Positions 8,471 to 16,085 of a stretch of DNA of 64,000 nucleotides are shown one piece after another; positions within the stretch are counted from its first letter, which is position 1, and every line of letters begins with the position of its first letter. The stretch comes from Streptomyces sp. LUP47B. GTDB lineage: Bacteria > Actinomycetota > Actinomycetes > Streptomycetales > Streptomycetaceae. The stretch lies in contig NZ_MJAH01000001.1 of the NCBI RefSeq assembly GCF_001746295.1, forward strand, positions 865,945 through 929,944. The letters are read 5' to 3'. The position numbers and the translations under genes were made by a program. Under the pieces are notes generated by a model, which saw nothing but the letters and a program-made list of their open reading frames with translations, was not told the origin of the DNA and searched no databases.

Positions 8471-9052
8471 TCAGCGTGGTGGGCGAGGACTGAGCGGCAG
8501 CTCGGCCATCCGCAGATTCCAGCGGCCGTCGCGGCCGGTGAGTTCGACGGTGGACAGCGGGGGGACGTCGATTCTCCAGAACGCCTGGCGCGGTGCTCCG
8601 AGCGCGTGCACCACCACGGCCCGTGCCACGGCCTGTTCGACCACCGCCAGCACGCGTCCGGCGTCGGACGGCAGCGCGTCCAGCCAGGCGGCGACGCGGT
8701 CACAGATCTGCTCCACGCTCTCCCCGCCGTGCGGCGCCGCCTCCGGATCAGAGAGCCAACCGGCCAGTCCTGACGCGTCGGTTGCCGCGATCTCGTCGAG
8801 CGTGCGGCCGTACCAGGAACCCATGTCGAGGTCCCGCAGCGCCGGTTGGGCCGTGGCGCCCTCCCGTCCCAGGGCCTCGGCCGTCCCGGTGCAGCGGCGA
8901 GAAGGTGCCGTGTAGACGGTGCCGGCCTGCGGGAGGGTTCCGGCGGCGGCCTCGGCCCGGCGCAGCGCCCGCTCGTCGAGGGGGTCGTCGGCGAAGCGTA
9001 CGGCGCGTTCCGTGCGGGCGGCGGCGCACAGGAGGGTGAGCCGGACGGTCAT
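8471..9052 (-). CDS. Histidine-phosphatase-fold protein lacking the RHG motif, next to cobalt transport genes
   Basis: A 193-residue protein with the length and later motifs of the histidine phosphatase (phosphoglycerate mutase-like) superfamily: YTAPSRRCTGTAEAL, LRDLDMGSWYGRTLDE and GGESVEQICDRVAAWLD. The N-terminal strand, which should end in RHG with the phosphorylated histidine, reads LTLLCAAARTERA, so the catalytic histidine is absent. It is either inactive, repurposed or uses another residue. The start at 9052 has AGGG eight bases upstream. It is divergent from the riboswitch-controlled cbtBA genes; CobC-type members of this superfamily act in cobalamin synthesis, so a role in cobalt or B12 metabolism is a reasonable inference only. 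Confidence 0.75.
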   Translation of the reverse strand: MTVRLTLLCAAARTERAVRFADDPLDERALRRAEAAAGTLPQAGTVYTAPSRRCTGTAEALGREGATAQPALRDLDMGSWYGRTLDEIAATDASGLAGWLSDPEAAPHGGESVEQICDRVAAWLDALPSDAGRVLAVVEQAVARAVVVHALGAPRQAFWRIDVPPLSTVELTGRDGRWNLRMAELPLSPRPPR

Positions 9053-9150
9053 GGAGGCCCTTTCGTCGGGTCGCCGGGGGCGGTTCATCGTAGGTGGCGT
9101 ACGCCCTGTTGGCCGAAGCCCGTATTACCCCTACCATCTGGGACGACAAG

Positions 9151-9255
9151 GACGACGGCGCCACGGAAGTCCGGTGCAAGCCCGGCACGGTCGCGCCACT
9201 GTGTGCCACCCCTCGGCCGACGAGGTGGTGGTGAGTCAGACCCAACGCCGTCGTC
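9151..9255 (+). ncRNA. Cobalamin riboswitch aptamer upstream of cbtB
   Basis: The conserved core is present in order: GGAAGTCCGGTGCAAG, CCCGGCACGGTCGCGCCACTGT, and GAGTCAGACC near the 3' side. The element is closed by a perfect 10-bp helix, GACGACGGCG (9151-9160) with CGCCGTCGTC (9246-9255). The cbtB ribosome binding site (GAGGAGG near 9291) lies about 35 bases further on, so control at translation initiation is likely; the exact switching helix was not modelled. Confidence 0.88.
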
Positions 9256-9303
9256 GAGTGCTCCACACGATGCGGGACGCGTTGTTCCCGAGGAGGTCTC
9301 GCC

Positions 9304-9522
9304 ATGGCGCAGTCCACTGCCGCCCCCACGCCCACCACCCCTGCGATCACCCCGCTGCCGGTGCGGGCGCTCGTCCCCTGGGCCGTCTTCTTCGGCGTCC
9401 TGATGCTCGTCCTGCTGTACTTCGTCGGCGCCGAACAGGGCGCCACCGCACTCGTCTCCGGCGAGGGTGTCCACGAGTGGGTGCACGACGCACGCCACCT
9501 GCTCGGCTTCCCCTGCCACTGA
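9304..9522 (+). CDS. cbtB: CbtB, small subunit of a B12-regulated cobalt transporter
   Basis: A 72-residue membrane protein with one transmembrane helix (about 20-43) and the histidine-rich C terminus typical of CbtB (GVHEWVHDARHLLGFPCH), thought to bind cobalt. The ATG follows GAGGAGG. It lies under a cobalamin riboswitch and 16 bp before cbtA, as in other actinobacteria, so cobalt uptake should be repressed when B12 is plentiful. Confidence 0.92.
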   Translation: MAQSTAAPTPTTPAITPLPVRALVPWAVFFGVLMLVLLYFVGAEQGATALVSGEGVHEWVHDARHLLGFPCH

Positions 9523-9538
9523 GGCGGGGCGGACCACC

Positions 9539-10282
9539 ATGAACTCGACAGTCGTACGCACCCTGTTGGTGCGCGGCATGCTCGCGGGACTCGGCGCCGG
9601 CGTCCTGGCCTTCGTCTTCGCCTACCTGGTGGGGGAGGGCCCGGTGGACGCGGCCATCGCCTTCGAGGAGGCCGGCTCCCACGAGCACGGCGAGGAACTC
9701 GTCAGCCGTTCCATGCAGTCGACGGCCGGACTCGCCACCGGGGTCCTCGTGTTCGGGGTCGCCATCGGCGGCATCCTGGCGCTGGCGTTCTGCTTCGCGC
9801 TGGGCCGGATCGGCCGGTTCGGAGCCCGGGCGACGGCGGGTCTGACCGCGCTCGGCGGCTTCCTCACCGTCTGTCTCGTGCCGATGCTCAAGTATCCGGC
9901 GAACCCGCCCGCGGTGGGCGACCCGGACACGATCGACAAGCGCACCGCCCTGTTCGTCCTGATGATCGCGCTGAGCGTGCTCCTCGGGATCGGCGCGGTC
10001 CTGCTGGGCCGCAGACTGGCCCCGGCCTGGGGCAACTGGAACGCCTCGACCGCGGCCGCCGCGGCCTTCGTCGCCGCGGTGGCGGTGGCGATGGTCGTCC
10101 TGCCCGCCGGGGACAACACCCCGAAGGGTTTCCCGGCCACCGACCTGTGGGAGTTCCGCCTGGCCTCCCTCGGCGTCCAGGCCGTGCTGTGGGCGGGATT
10201 CGGGCTGCTCTTCGGTTATCTGGCGGAGCGGGTCCTCGAGCCGGAACCGGCTCGCGGCAAGGTGTCGGCGCTGGTCGCCTGA
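9539..10282 (+). CDS. cbtA: CbtA, membrane subunit of the cobalt transporter
   Basis: A 247-residue integral membrane protein with about five hydrophobic helices. It starts LLVRGMLAGLGAGVLAF, as CbtA proteins do, and has the expected acidic, histidine-containing loop after the first helix (EEAGSHEHGEELVSR), a probable metal-binding segment. It is co-transcribed with cbtB under the cobalamin riboswitch and ends eight bases before a strong terminator hairpin. Its predicted role is cobalt uptake across the cell membrane for cobalamin synthesis. Confidence 0.92.
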   Translation: MNSTVVRTLLVRGMLAGLGAGVLAFVFAYLVGEGPVDAAIAFEEAGSHEHGEELVSRSMQSTAGLATGVLVFGVAIGGILALAFCFALGRIGRFGARATAGLTALGGFLTVCLVPMLKYPANPPAVGDPDTIDKRTALFVLMIALSVLLGIGAVLLGRRLAPAWGNWNASTAAAAAFVAAVAVAMVVLPAGDNTPKGFPATDLWEFRLASLGVQAVLWAGFGLLFGYLAERVLEPEPARGKVSALVA

Positions 10283-10288
10283 CGGTGT

Positions 10289-10320
10289 GGGTTCTGCCGG
10301 GGGCGCGCCCGGCAGAACCT
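10289..10320. terminator. Bidirectional terminator after cbtA
   Basis: A perfect 12-bp stem (GGTTCTGCCGGG at 10290-10301 with 10308-10319) and a six-base loop lie between converging genes. The lipoprotein stop codon overlaps the right arm. Confidence 0.85.
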
Positions 10321-10765
10321 ACGACGTGCCCTGCAACTGCCGTATCGTCCCGCCGAGTTTGTTCCTGGCCTGCTCCAGGTGTTCCGCCTTGGCGCTGACC
10401 ACCCAGCGCGGGCCGACAAGGTACTTGCCCCCGTAGACACTGGCCGCGTCGAGCCACGACTCCTTGTACTTCTCCGCGGGGAAGGTGGTGATGCGGTAGT
10501 CGGCCTGCCCCGAGTGGCAGAGTCCCTCACGCAGTTCGTCGGCCTCGATACGGATCTCGGCCTTGCAGCCGGCCAGTCCGGCGATCACCTCGATCCTGGC
10601 CGGGGCCACGATGCCGGCCGCGGGCGCGGCGGAACTGCTCGACGGCCGCGGGGTCTTGGCGGTGTCGTCCTCGCCTCCGCCGCAGGCCGTGACCAGCGCG
10701 AGGCTCCCGGCAAGGGTGCCCAGCCGTACCACGGTGGTCCGATGATGGTGTCCTCGTCGCGGCAC
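10319..10765 (-). CDS. Small secreted lipoprotein, function unknown
   Basis: A 148-residue predicted lipoprotein: a charged N terminus (MPRRGHHHRTT), a hydrophobic segment and the lipobox LVTAC near residues 24-28, followed by a serine/proline-rich linker. The mature domain of about 95 residues has two cysteines (AGLAGCKAE and EGLCHSG) that could form a disulfide, and ends in a region rich in basic residues. The GTG at 10765 is preceded by GGAGAAG. It resembles small conserved Streptomyces lipoproteins, but I recognise no named family. It should be anchored to the outer face of the membrane. Confidence 0.75.
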   Translation of the reverse strand: MPRRGHHHRTTVVRLGTLAGSLALVTACGGGEDDTAKTPRPSSSSAAPAAGIVAPARIEVIAGLAGCKAEIRIEADELREGLCHSGQADYRITTFPAEKYKESWLDAASVYGGKYLVGPRWVVSAKAEHLEQARNKLGGTIRQLQGTS

Positions 10766-10866
10766 GAGCTTCTCCGTATCCGGTCGGTGTACGACTACAC
10801 CCTGGGGTACGGAAGATCGGTTACGCCTGTTCAGTCCCGGACGGCATCGCGATGTCCGCGCAGGAT

Positions 10867-10900
10867 GGAAGGGCCGGACACCCGTCTGTCCGGCCCTTCC
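10867..10900. terminator. Strong hairpin terminator
   Basis: A perfect 14-bp stem, GGAAGGGCCGGACA (10867-10880) with 10887-10900, and the loop CCCGTC. It lies 12 bases downstream of the small minus-strand gene at 10913 and would end its transcript. Confidence 0.8.
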
Positions 10901-10912
10901 GCACCTACCGGG

Positions 10913-11149
10913 TCAGCCGCCGTTCAGCCGGGCGCGCAGGAGCCCCTTGCCGATCTCTGCGCCCTTGCGGCTGTCCGCCTGGGCCTTGCGGAACAGGTCG
11001 GCGACCTCGGTGTCCTTGTCACGCTCCGCGTCCTGGATGTAGCTCTCCAGTCGCAGCGCGTTGCTCAGGCACGCCTCGACGTACCAGATGAGGTTGTAGT
11101 CCTTGTCCGGCGTGCCGGTAGCGCCGCCGGTCTCCGTGCTGCTGGTCAT
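10913..11149 (-). CDS. Small conserved Streptomyces protein, function unknown
   Basis: A 78-residue soluble, charged protein. After a flexible N terminus (TSSTETGGATGTPD) it is predicted to be alpha-helical (NLIWYVEACLSNALRLE, then DAERDKDTEVADLFRKAQ). It has no signal peptide or membrane segment. The ATG has AGGAGG at ideal spacing and the gene is followed by a strong terminator, so it is surely expressed. Similar short proteins occur in Streptomyces, but no function is known to me. Confidence 0.75.
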   Translation of the reverse strand: MTSSTETGGATGTPDKDYNLIWYVEACLSNALRLESYIQDAERDKDTEVADLFRKAQADSRKGAEIGKGLLRARLNGG

Positions 11150-11280
11150 TCGGGCCTCCTCCAGCGGTAGTCGTTCCGGAGGGGACGAGTACCCGTCCTG
11201 CGCAGGTCAGTCCACACCGGTGCCGGAAAACCGAACCGGCGTCGACGGCGTGGGCACGGACCGGCGGGAGTCGCGGGGAA

Positions 11281-11337
11281 ACGCGTCGCAGGGGGCGCGA
11301 CCGGTCCCCCGTTCCGGTCGTTCCCCCTGCGGTGCGT
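11281..11337. terminator. Compound hairpin downstream of the PucR-type gene
   Basis: GCAGGGGG (11288-11295) pairs with CCCCCTGC (11323-11330), and inside it ACCGG (11300-11304) pairs with CCGGT (11314-11318); the flanks add partial pairing. It lies 60-120 bases after the regulator stop and is its likely terminator. Confidence 0.5.
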
Positions 11338-11401
11338 CGAACTTACGTGACCTGCGCATCCTTGTGAATCGCGTCGATGCCCGCTGTGCGCGGCACAGGG
11401 C

Positions 11402-12952
11402 TCACCCGTGCACAGATGCGTCCGGATGGCCCGGATCGTCCCGGAGCAGGACGGGGTGTTCGAGTTCGCCGGTCGCCAGATGGGCCAGAACGACCTCGTA
11501 GAGGTCGCTGCCGGAGGCGATCAGCCGGCGTTCGAGAACCGGCTCGGCGCTGCGGACGTGTTCGCGCACGGTCTGCGCGTGGACGGCCAGTGTCTGCGCG
11601 GCCCGCTCCGCGTTGCCGCCGGCGGCGATCCAGCTGCGCAGGGTGCGGCGCAGGTCGCGGGCGTCGCCGTCCAGACGTCCCAGCAGCTCCCGCGCCCAGG
11701 TCCCCAGCGCGGGTCCGGCCAGCAGGTCGCCCAGCCGGGCGCGGGCCTGCGGGGTGCCGCCGTGACCCTCCTGTCCGTCCTGTCCGTCCTGTCCGTCCGC
11801 GAGGCTGACCTGGGTGCTCAGCGCCAGGTGGACGGTCGCGCGGACGGTGAGGTCGGTGAAATCGGTCCGCAGCAGGGACTCGACGCGTTCCATACGGGCG
11901 CGGACGGTGTTGCGGCTGACGCCGAGGACCTTGGCCGCGCTCACGGCGGTGAACTCCAGCCCTAGGCGGGTGGTGACGAGCAGTTCGGCGCGGGTGTGGT
12001 GCGGCAGGGTGTCGAGCGGGCGCAGCAGTCGGGCCGTCCATTCGCGCAGCGCGGCCGGGTCCATCAGCCGTTCGGGGTGGTTGCGTTCGGCGTACACGGC
12101 TGCCTTGTCCGGCTGCACCCGCGCCACGGCGAGGGCGCTGACCGCCTGCCCGTAGGCGGTGGCGGTCCGGGCCAGGCTCTGCGGGGAGCTGCCGCCGAGC
12201 AGGGTGCCGGGGTTGCGGTCGACGAGTGAGCGCAGGGCCTCGCCAACCGCGTCTGCGGTGGTCACGATGATCACGTGCTCGTCCATGGCCGGACAGCGCA
12301 CCACCAGTGCGCGGTCGCCGGTCACGCCGAGGCACTCCTCCACGAGCCGGTCGCGTTGCGCCGCGTCTCCCTCGAGGACGTAGACGCATGCCGTCTCGGT
12401 GTCGAGCAGGCCGGGCCAGAGTCCCGCGGCGACGCGACGGGCGGAGACGGTGTCCTCCACCATGAGCAGCTGGAGGATGGCCAGGCGCAGATCGGACGTG
12501 GCCCGCTTGAGGCGCCGCCCGGCCGCGGTGGTCTCGCGGGCTCGCAGCAGAAGTTCCAGGACCTGGACGGTGTGGGTGAGGATGTCGGAGGCGCGCCGGT
12601 CGAAGGGGTCCTGGCGGGCCACCGCGAGCACTCCGGCGAACGTCTGGTTCGGCTCCTCGATCCTGACCAGGCGCAGGTGCCCGTCCTCGTCGCCCGAGGC
12701 CGCGGAGGCGATGCGTCCGGCGAGGATGTCGGCCACCAGGCACTCGTCCAGCGGCATGCGGGTTCCGGCGACGAGGGTTCCGGTGTGGTCCTGCAGCGAG
12801 GCCGTGCCCTGCAGCGTCTCCGCGAGCCAGGCGACGATCCGGCGGACGTCACGTCCTGTCGGCCGCAGATGGTCGAGGAGCTCCTGCGCCCATGTCGGGG
12901 TCCCGGCGTCCGTCGCCCGGCTCCGACCTAGCCCGCCCTCCTGACCTGCCAC
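11402..12952 (-). CDS. PucR/CdaR-type helix-turn-helix regulator with two C-terminal HTH segments
   Basis: A 516-residue regulator. The N-terminal half is a GAF-like sensory region and a GGDEF-like linker typical of PucR/CdaR proteins. A PucR-type helix-turn-helix follows (SAAKVLGVSRNTVRARMERVE, here broken as AAKVLGVSRNTVRARM plus the next helix), and then a second, similar segment near the C terminus (NAERAAQTLAVHAQTV). The two are separated by a DGQ-rich linker encoded by a 9-bp repeat near 11768-11795. The GTG at 12952 has GGAGAAGGG upstream and beats the longer frame to 12988. PucR-type proteins usually sense small metabolites; the ligand here is unknown. Confidence 0.82.
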   Translation of the reverse strand: MAGQEGGLGRSRATDAGTPTWAQELLDHLRPTGRDVRRIVAWLAETLQGTASLQDHTGTLVAGTRMPLDECLVADILAGRIASAASGDEDGHLRLVRIEEPNQTFAGVLAVARQDPFDRRASDILTHTVQVLELLLRARETTAAGRRLKRATSDLRLAILQLLMVEDTVSARRVAAGLWPGLLDTETACVYVLEGDAAQRDRLVEECLGVTGDRALVVRCPAMDEHVIIVTTADAVGEALRSLVDRNPGTLLGGSSPQSLARTATAYGQAVSALAVARVQPDKAAVYAERNHPERLMDPAALREWTARLLRPLDTLPHHTRAELLVTTRLGLEFTAVSAAKVLGVSRNTVRARMERVESLLRTDFTDLTVRATVHLALSTQVSLADGQDGQDGQEGHGGTPQARARLGDLLAGPALGTWARELLGRLDGDARDLRRTLRSWIAAGGNAERAAQTLAVHAQTVREHVRSAEPVLERRLIASGSDLYEVVLAHLATGELEHPVLLRDDPGHPDASVHG

Positions 12953-13106
12953 GTCACCCTTCTCCTCGCCCCTCGTCCCACATGGCACACCGCTCGGGAC
13001 GTTACCTCACGTGCGGCGGGCGGGGGCTCGGTCGGATGGGTGGGAGTTGTGCGGGGAGGTGCCCGTGGCGCAAGAGCGCGAGGAGAGGGGTCCCGGCACC
13101 GTCCGG

Positions 13107-13560
13107 TCATGGACCAGGCGAGAGCCGCAGCCACGCCCCGGCGGACCGAATCGGCCTCGGCAAGACCGGGGACACGGCCACGTCACCGAGCCGCCCCGGA
13201 CACGCACCGCGGCCATCAACCAGACAAAACCCCAGCCACGCCCCGGCACCGACCGAATCAGCCTCACCAAAGGCCCAAGACCGCGGCCACGTCACCAAGC
13301 CGCCCGGACACGCACCGCGGCCATCAACCAGACAAAACCCCAGCCACGCCCCGGCACCGACCGAATCAGCCTCGCCAAAGGCCCAAGACCGCGGCCGTGT
13401 CACCGAGCCGCCCGGACACGCAGTGCGGCCATCAACCGGACGAAAACCCCAGCCACGCCCCGGCACGGACCGAATCAGCCTCGCCAAAGGTCGAAGACCG
13501 CGGTCGCGTCACCGAGCCGTCCGGGCACGCAGTGCGGCCGTCGACCAGGCGAGGGCCGGG
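13107..13560. repeat. About 108-bp tandem array derived from the 3' end of the merR-type gene
   Basis: Copies start at about 13107 (diverged), 13203, 13311, 13419 (109 bp, one base inserted) and 13528 (partial). The copies at 13203 and 13311 differ at only about four positions. Read on the minus strand, each copy repeats the last codons of the neighbouring MerR gene, its TGA and about 60 bases of downstream flank. The intergenic stretch 12953-13508 holds nothing else I can identify. Confidence 0.92.
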
Positions 13561-14432
13561 GAGAGGGGGCTCGGCGCGGGCCATGCGTTGATGACCGCGA
13601 GCAGTTCGGAGTACCGGTCCCTGCGCGGATCGTGGGCGGTTTCCAGACGGTTCAGCAGGTGGTGGCGCAGGGTGCTGTCGTCGGGGCGGTCCAGGATGCG
13701 GGCGCAGTGTGCGCGGAGTGCCGTGACGACGGGATCGGCCTCCGGCGACTCCGGGGCGACCCCTGCGGCGAGGGCGGGTTCCGCGTGTGCTCGGGCCAGG
13801 GCCACGACGTCCGGGCGCGGCGGCGTCGCGGCGGCTTCGGAGCGGTGAGTCTCGACAGTGCGGCGAAGGTCGGCCCGGAAGTCCGGATCGAGGGTGAGTT
13901 CGGCCAGCTCGACCCAGGCTTGCAGTTGTTCCTCCGTGGGCCGGTCGGGGAGTTCCGGCGTCATGGAGCGGCGGATCCCCTCGCTGCCGGGGGCCTCGAA
14001 CACGACGCCGTCGAGGAAGTCGTCGACCAGGCGTCGGCGTTCGGTTTCGGAGAGTCGGGCAAGTTCGTGCATGCGATGGGTCTCCTCGGGCGTGGGCCTT
14101 CGTCGTGCCACGGCGGTCAGCACCGCCCACCTCAACCGAAGGACGGCGATCTGGGCGTCCAGCGCCGCGGCGTGCTGTGCGGCGACCTCGTCCAGGGCGA
14201 GCTCCCGGTCGAGGATCTGCCGGATCGCGTCGAGACCGAGGCCCAGTTCGCGCAGCGTCCGTACGAAGGCGAGCCGGGCGACGGCCTCGGTGCCGTAGCG
14301 GCGGTAGCCGGCGGGGGTGCGGTCGGCGGGGGTCACGATGCCGTGGTCGGAGTAGAAACGGATCGTCTTCACCGTCAGCCCGGTCTGCCGGGCGAGTTCA
14401 CCGATCGAGTACAGGGTGCCGCCGTCGTCCAT
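13509..14432 (-). CDS. MerR-family transcriptional regulator
   Basis: A 307-residue protein. The N terminus is a canonical MerR winged helix (YSIGELARQTGLTVKTIRFY, HGIVTPADRTPAGYRRY), followed by the dimerisation helix (about 70-115). The C-terminal 190 residues form a helical domain common in actinobacterial MerR proteins of this length; no cysteine metal site is seen, so the signal is probably not a metal. The ATG at 14432 has GAGG upstream. Its last codons and stop are reproduced several times in the downstream tandem array, so the transcript's 3' end is unusual. Confidence 0.88.
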   Translation of the reverse strand: MDDGGTLYSIGELARQTGLTVKTIRFYSDHGIVTPADRTPAGYRRYGTEAVARLAFVRTLRELGLGLDAIRQILDRELALDEVAAQHAAALDAQIAVLRLRWAVLTAVARRRPTPEETHRMHELARLSETERRRLVDDFLDGVVFEAPGSEGIRRSMTPELPDRPTEEQLQAWVELAELTLDPDFRADLRRTVETHRSEAAATPPRPDVVALARAHAEPALAAGVAPESPEADPVVTALRAHCARILDRPDDSTLRHHLLNRLETAHDPRRDRYSELLAVINAWPAPSPLSPALAWSTAALRARTAR

Positions 14433-14585
14433 GGCCTCATCCTGCGGTCTCCCTCCGGGGGAGACTCAACCCGGCCGCCTCTGCTCGTGCCGAGGCCTTC
14501 GGTCGTCCACGCGCACGTACGGCGGCCGGGGGCGGCACCCAAGTGCCTGCGTCGCCGCCGTCCGGGGACGGCATAAGCTCGACGG

Positions 14586-15206
14586 ATGGCGAAGTACTTC
14601 GACGTGCACCCCGACAACCCGCAGCCCCGCACCATCTCCCAGATCGCCGAGAGCATCCGGTCGGACGCGCTGATCGCGTATCCGACGGACTCCTGCTACG
14701 CGCTCGGGTGCCGGCTGGGCAGCCGTGACGGCATCGACCGGATCCGGACCATCCGGCATCTGGACGACCGGCACCACTTCACCCTGGTCTGCCAGGACTT
14801 CGCGCAGCTCGGCCAGTTCGTACGGGTCGACAAGGACGTGTTCCGTGCGATCAAGGCGTCCACGCCCGGCAGCTACACCTTCATCCTCCCGGCGACGAAG
14901 GAGGTGCCGCGCATGCTCCAGCACCCGAAGAAGAAGACGGTCGGCGTGCGCATCCCGGACCACGTCGTCACCCAGGCACTGCTCACCGAGCTCGGGGAGC
15001 CGCTGCTGTCGAGCACCCTGCTCCTGCCCGACGAGGAGGAGCCGATGACCCAGGGCTGGGAGATCAAGGACCGCCTCGACCATGTGCTGGACGCGGTCGT
15101 CGACTCCGGGGACTGTGGCACCGAACCGACGACGGTGATCGACTTCTCCGGCGGCGAGGCCGAGATCGTGCGGCATGGCGCGGGTGACACCAGCCGGTTC
15201 GAGTAA
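14586..15206 (+). CDS. YrdC/YciO-family protein (threonylcarbamoyl-AMP synthase-like)
   Basis: A 206-residue protein of the Sua5/YrdC/YciO fold. The N-terminal half contains the family segment IAYPTDSCYALGCRLG and then RHLDDRHHFTLVC; the middle has SYTFILPATKEVPRM and VGVRIPDH, which line the ATP and threonine pocket. YrdC makes threonylcarbamoyl-AMP for the t6A modification of tRNA; this length and the sequence KKKTVGVRIPDH are closer to the YciO branch, whose role is less certain. It stands alone between a divergent regulator and a hydrolase. Confidence 0.88.
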   Translation: MAKYFDVHPDNPQPRTISQIAESIRSDALIAYPTDSCYALGCRLGSRDGIDRIRTIRHLDDRHHFTLVCQDFAQLGQFVRVDKDVFRAIKASTPGSYTFILPATKEVPRMLQHPKKKTVGVRIPDHVVTQALLTELGEPLLSSTLLLPDEEEPMTQGWEIKDRLDHVLDAVVDSGDCGTEPTTVIDFSGGEAEIVRHGAGDTSRFE

Positions 15207-15329
15207 AGCGGCCCTCAAGTGGGCGGGGGTCGCCACGGCCAGTTGGATGGTGCGTGCAACCATGTGCCCGGCCCGGTTCCGTCGGGCCGGCGACCTGCTC
15301 ACCGTCGCATGCACAGAGAGGCACCCCCC

Positions 15330-16085
15330 ATGACCTCCGTACAGGGAACCGCCGTCGACATCCCCACCGAGGACGGCGTCGCCGACGCCTATCTGGCCCA
15401 CCCGGACGACGGTGCGCCCAGGCCGGCCGTCCTGATCTTCCAGGACGCCTTCGGGCTGCGCCCCCAGCTGACCTCGATGGCCGACCGGCTCGCCGAGGCC
15501 GGCTACACGGCCCTCGTGCCCAACCTGTTCTACCGTCGCGGGCGCGCGCCGGTCTTCGACCTGCCCGAGTTCATCGACACCGACGCGCGGCCGGAGCTCT
15601 TCAGGAAGATCATGCCGGTGGTGCAGGCGCTCACGCCCGAGCTCGCGATGCGGGACGCCGGGGCGTATCTGCGCTGGCTGGCCGACCGCCCCGAGGTCGC
15701 CGACGGCCCGGTCGCCCTCACCGGCTACTGCATGGGCGCACGACTGTCCCTGCTCACCGCCGGCACCTACCCGGACCGGGTGGCCGCGGCGGCCGGCTTC
15801 CACGGCGGACGCCTGGCGACCGAAGCTCCGGACAGCCCGCACCTGGTGGCCGGGCACATCACCGCCGAGCTGTACTTCGGCCACGCCGACCAGGACCCGT
15901 CGCTGCCTCCCGAGCAGATCGAGCGCCTCGCCGCCGCGCTGACCGAGGCCGGGGTCCGCCACCGCTACGAGGTCTACGACGGCGCCCCGCACGGTTTCAC
16001 CCAGGCCGACACCGCCGCGTACCACCGCGAGGGCGACGAGCGGCACTGGGCGGCGCTGCTCGACCTGCTCAAGCGCACGTTCTAG
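15330..16085 (+). CDS. Dienelactone hydrolase family protein
   Basis: A 251-residue alpha/beta hydrolase. The nucleophile is C134 in TGYCMGARLS, a cysteine in the place of the usual serine as in dienelactone hydrolases. The catalytic aspartate lies in GHADQDPS and the histidine in GAPHGFTQ. The N-terminal FQDAFGL matches the family's oxyanion region. Members open the lactone ring in chloroaromatic degradation, but many have broader carboxymethyl-ester hydrolase roles. The ATG has GAGAGG upstream. Its stop overlaps that of the converging peptidase gene. Confidence 0.88.
   Translation: MTSVQGTAVDIPTEDGVADAYLAHPDDGAPRPAVLIFQDAFGLRPQLTSMADRLAEAGYTALVPNLFYRRGRAPVFDLPEFIDTDARPELFRKIMPVVQALTPELAMRDAGAYLRWLADRPEVADGPVALTGYCMGARLSLLTAGTYPDRVAAAAGFHGGRLATEAPDSPHLVAGHITAELYFGHADQDPSLPPEQIERLAAALTEAGVRHRYEVYDGAPHGFTQADTAAYHREGDERHWAALLDLLKRTF

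Noticed and set aside
11768..11795. CTGTCCGTC repeated three times
   Set aside because: It is a codon repeat of the DGQ-rich linker in the PucR-type gene, not a separate element.
13107..13560. CRISPR array
   Set aside because: Units are contiguous with no unique spacers, and no cas genes are present; the same is true of the arrays at 1-336 and 58952-59339.
13011..14576. Long forward frame across the repeat array and the MerR gene
   Set aside because: It is formed by the repeat and the antisense of MerR; no domain is recognisable.
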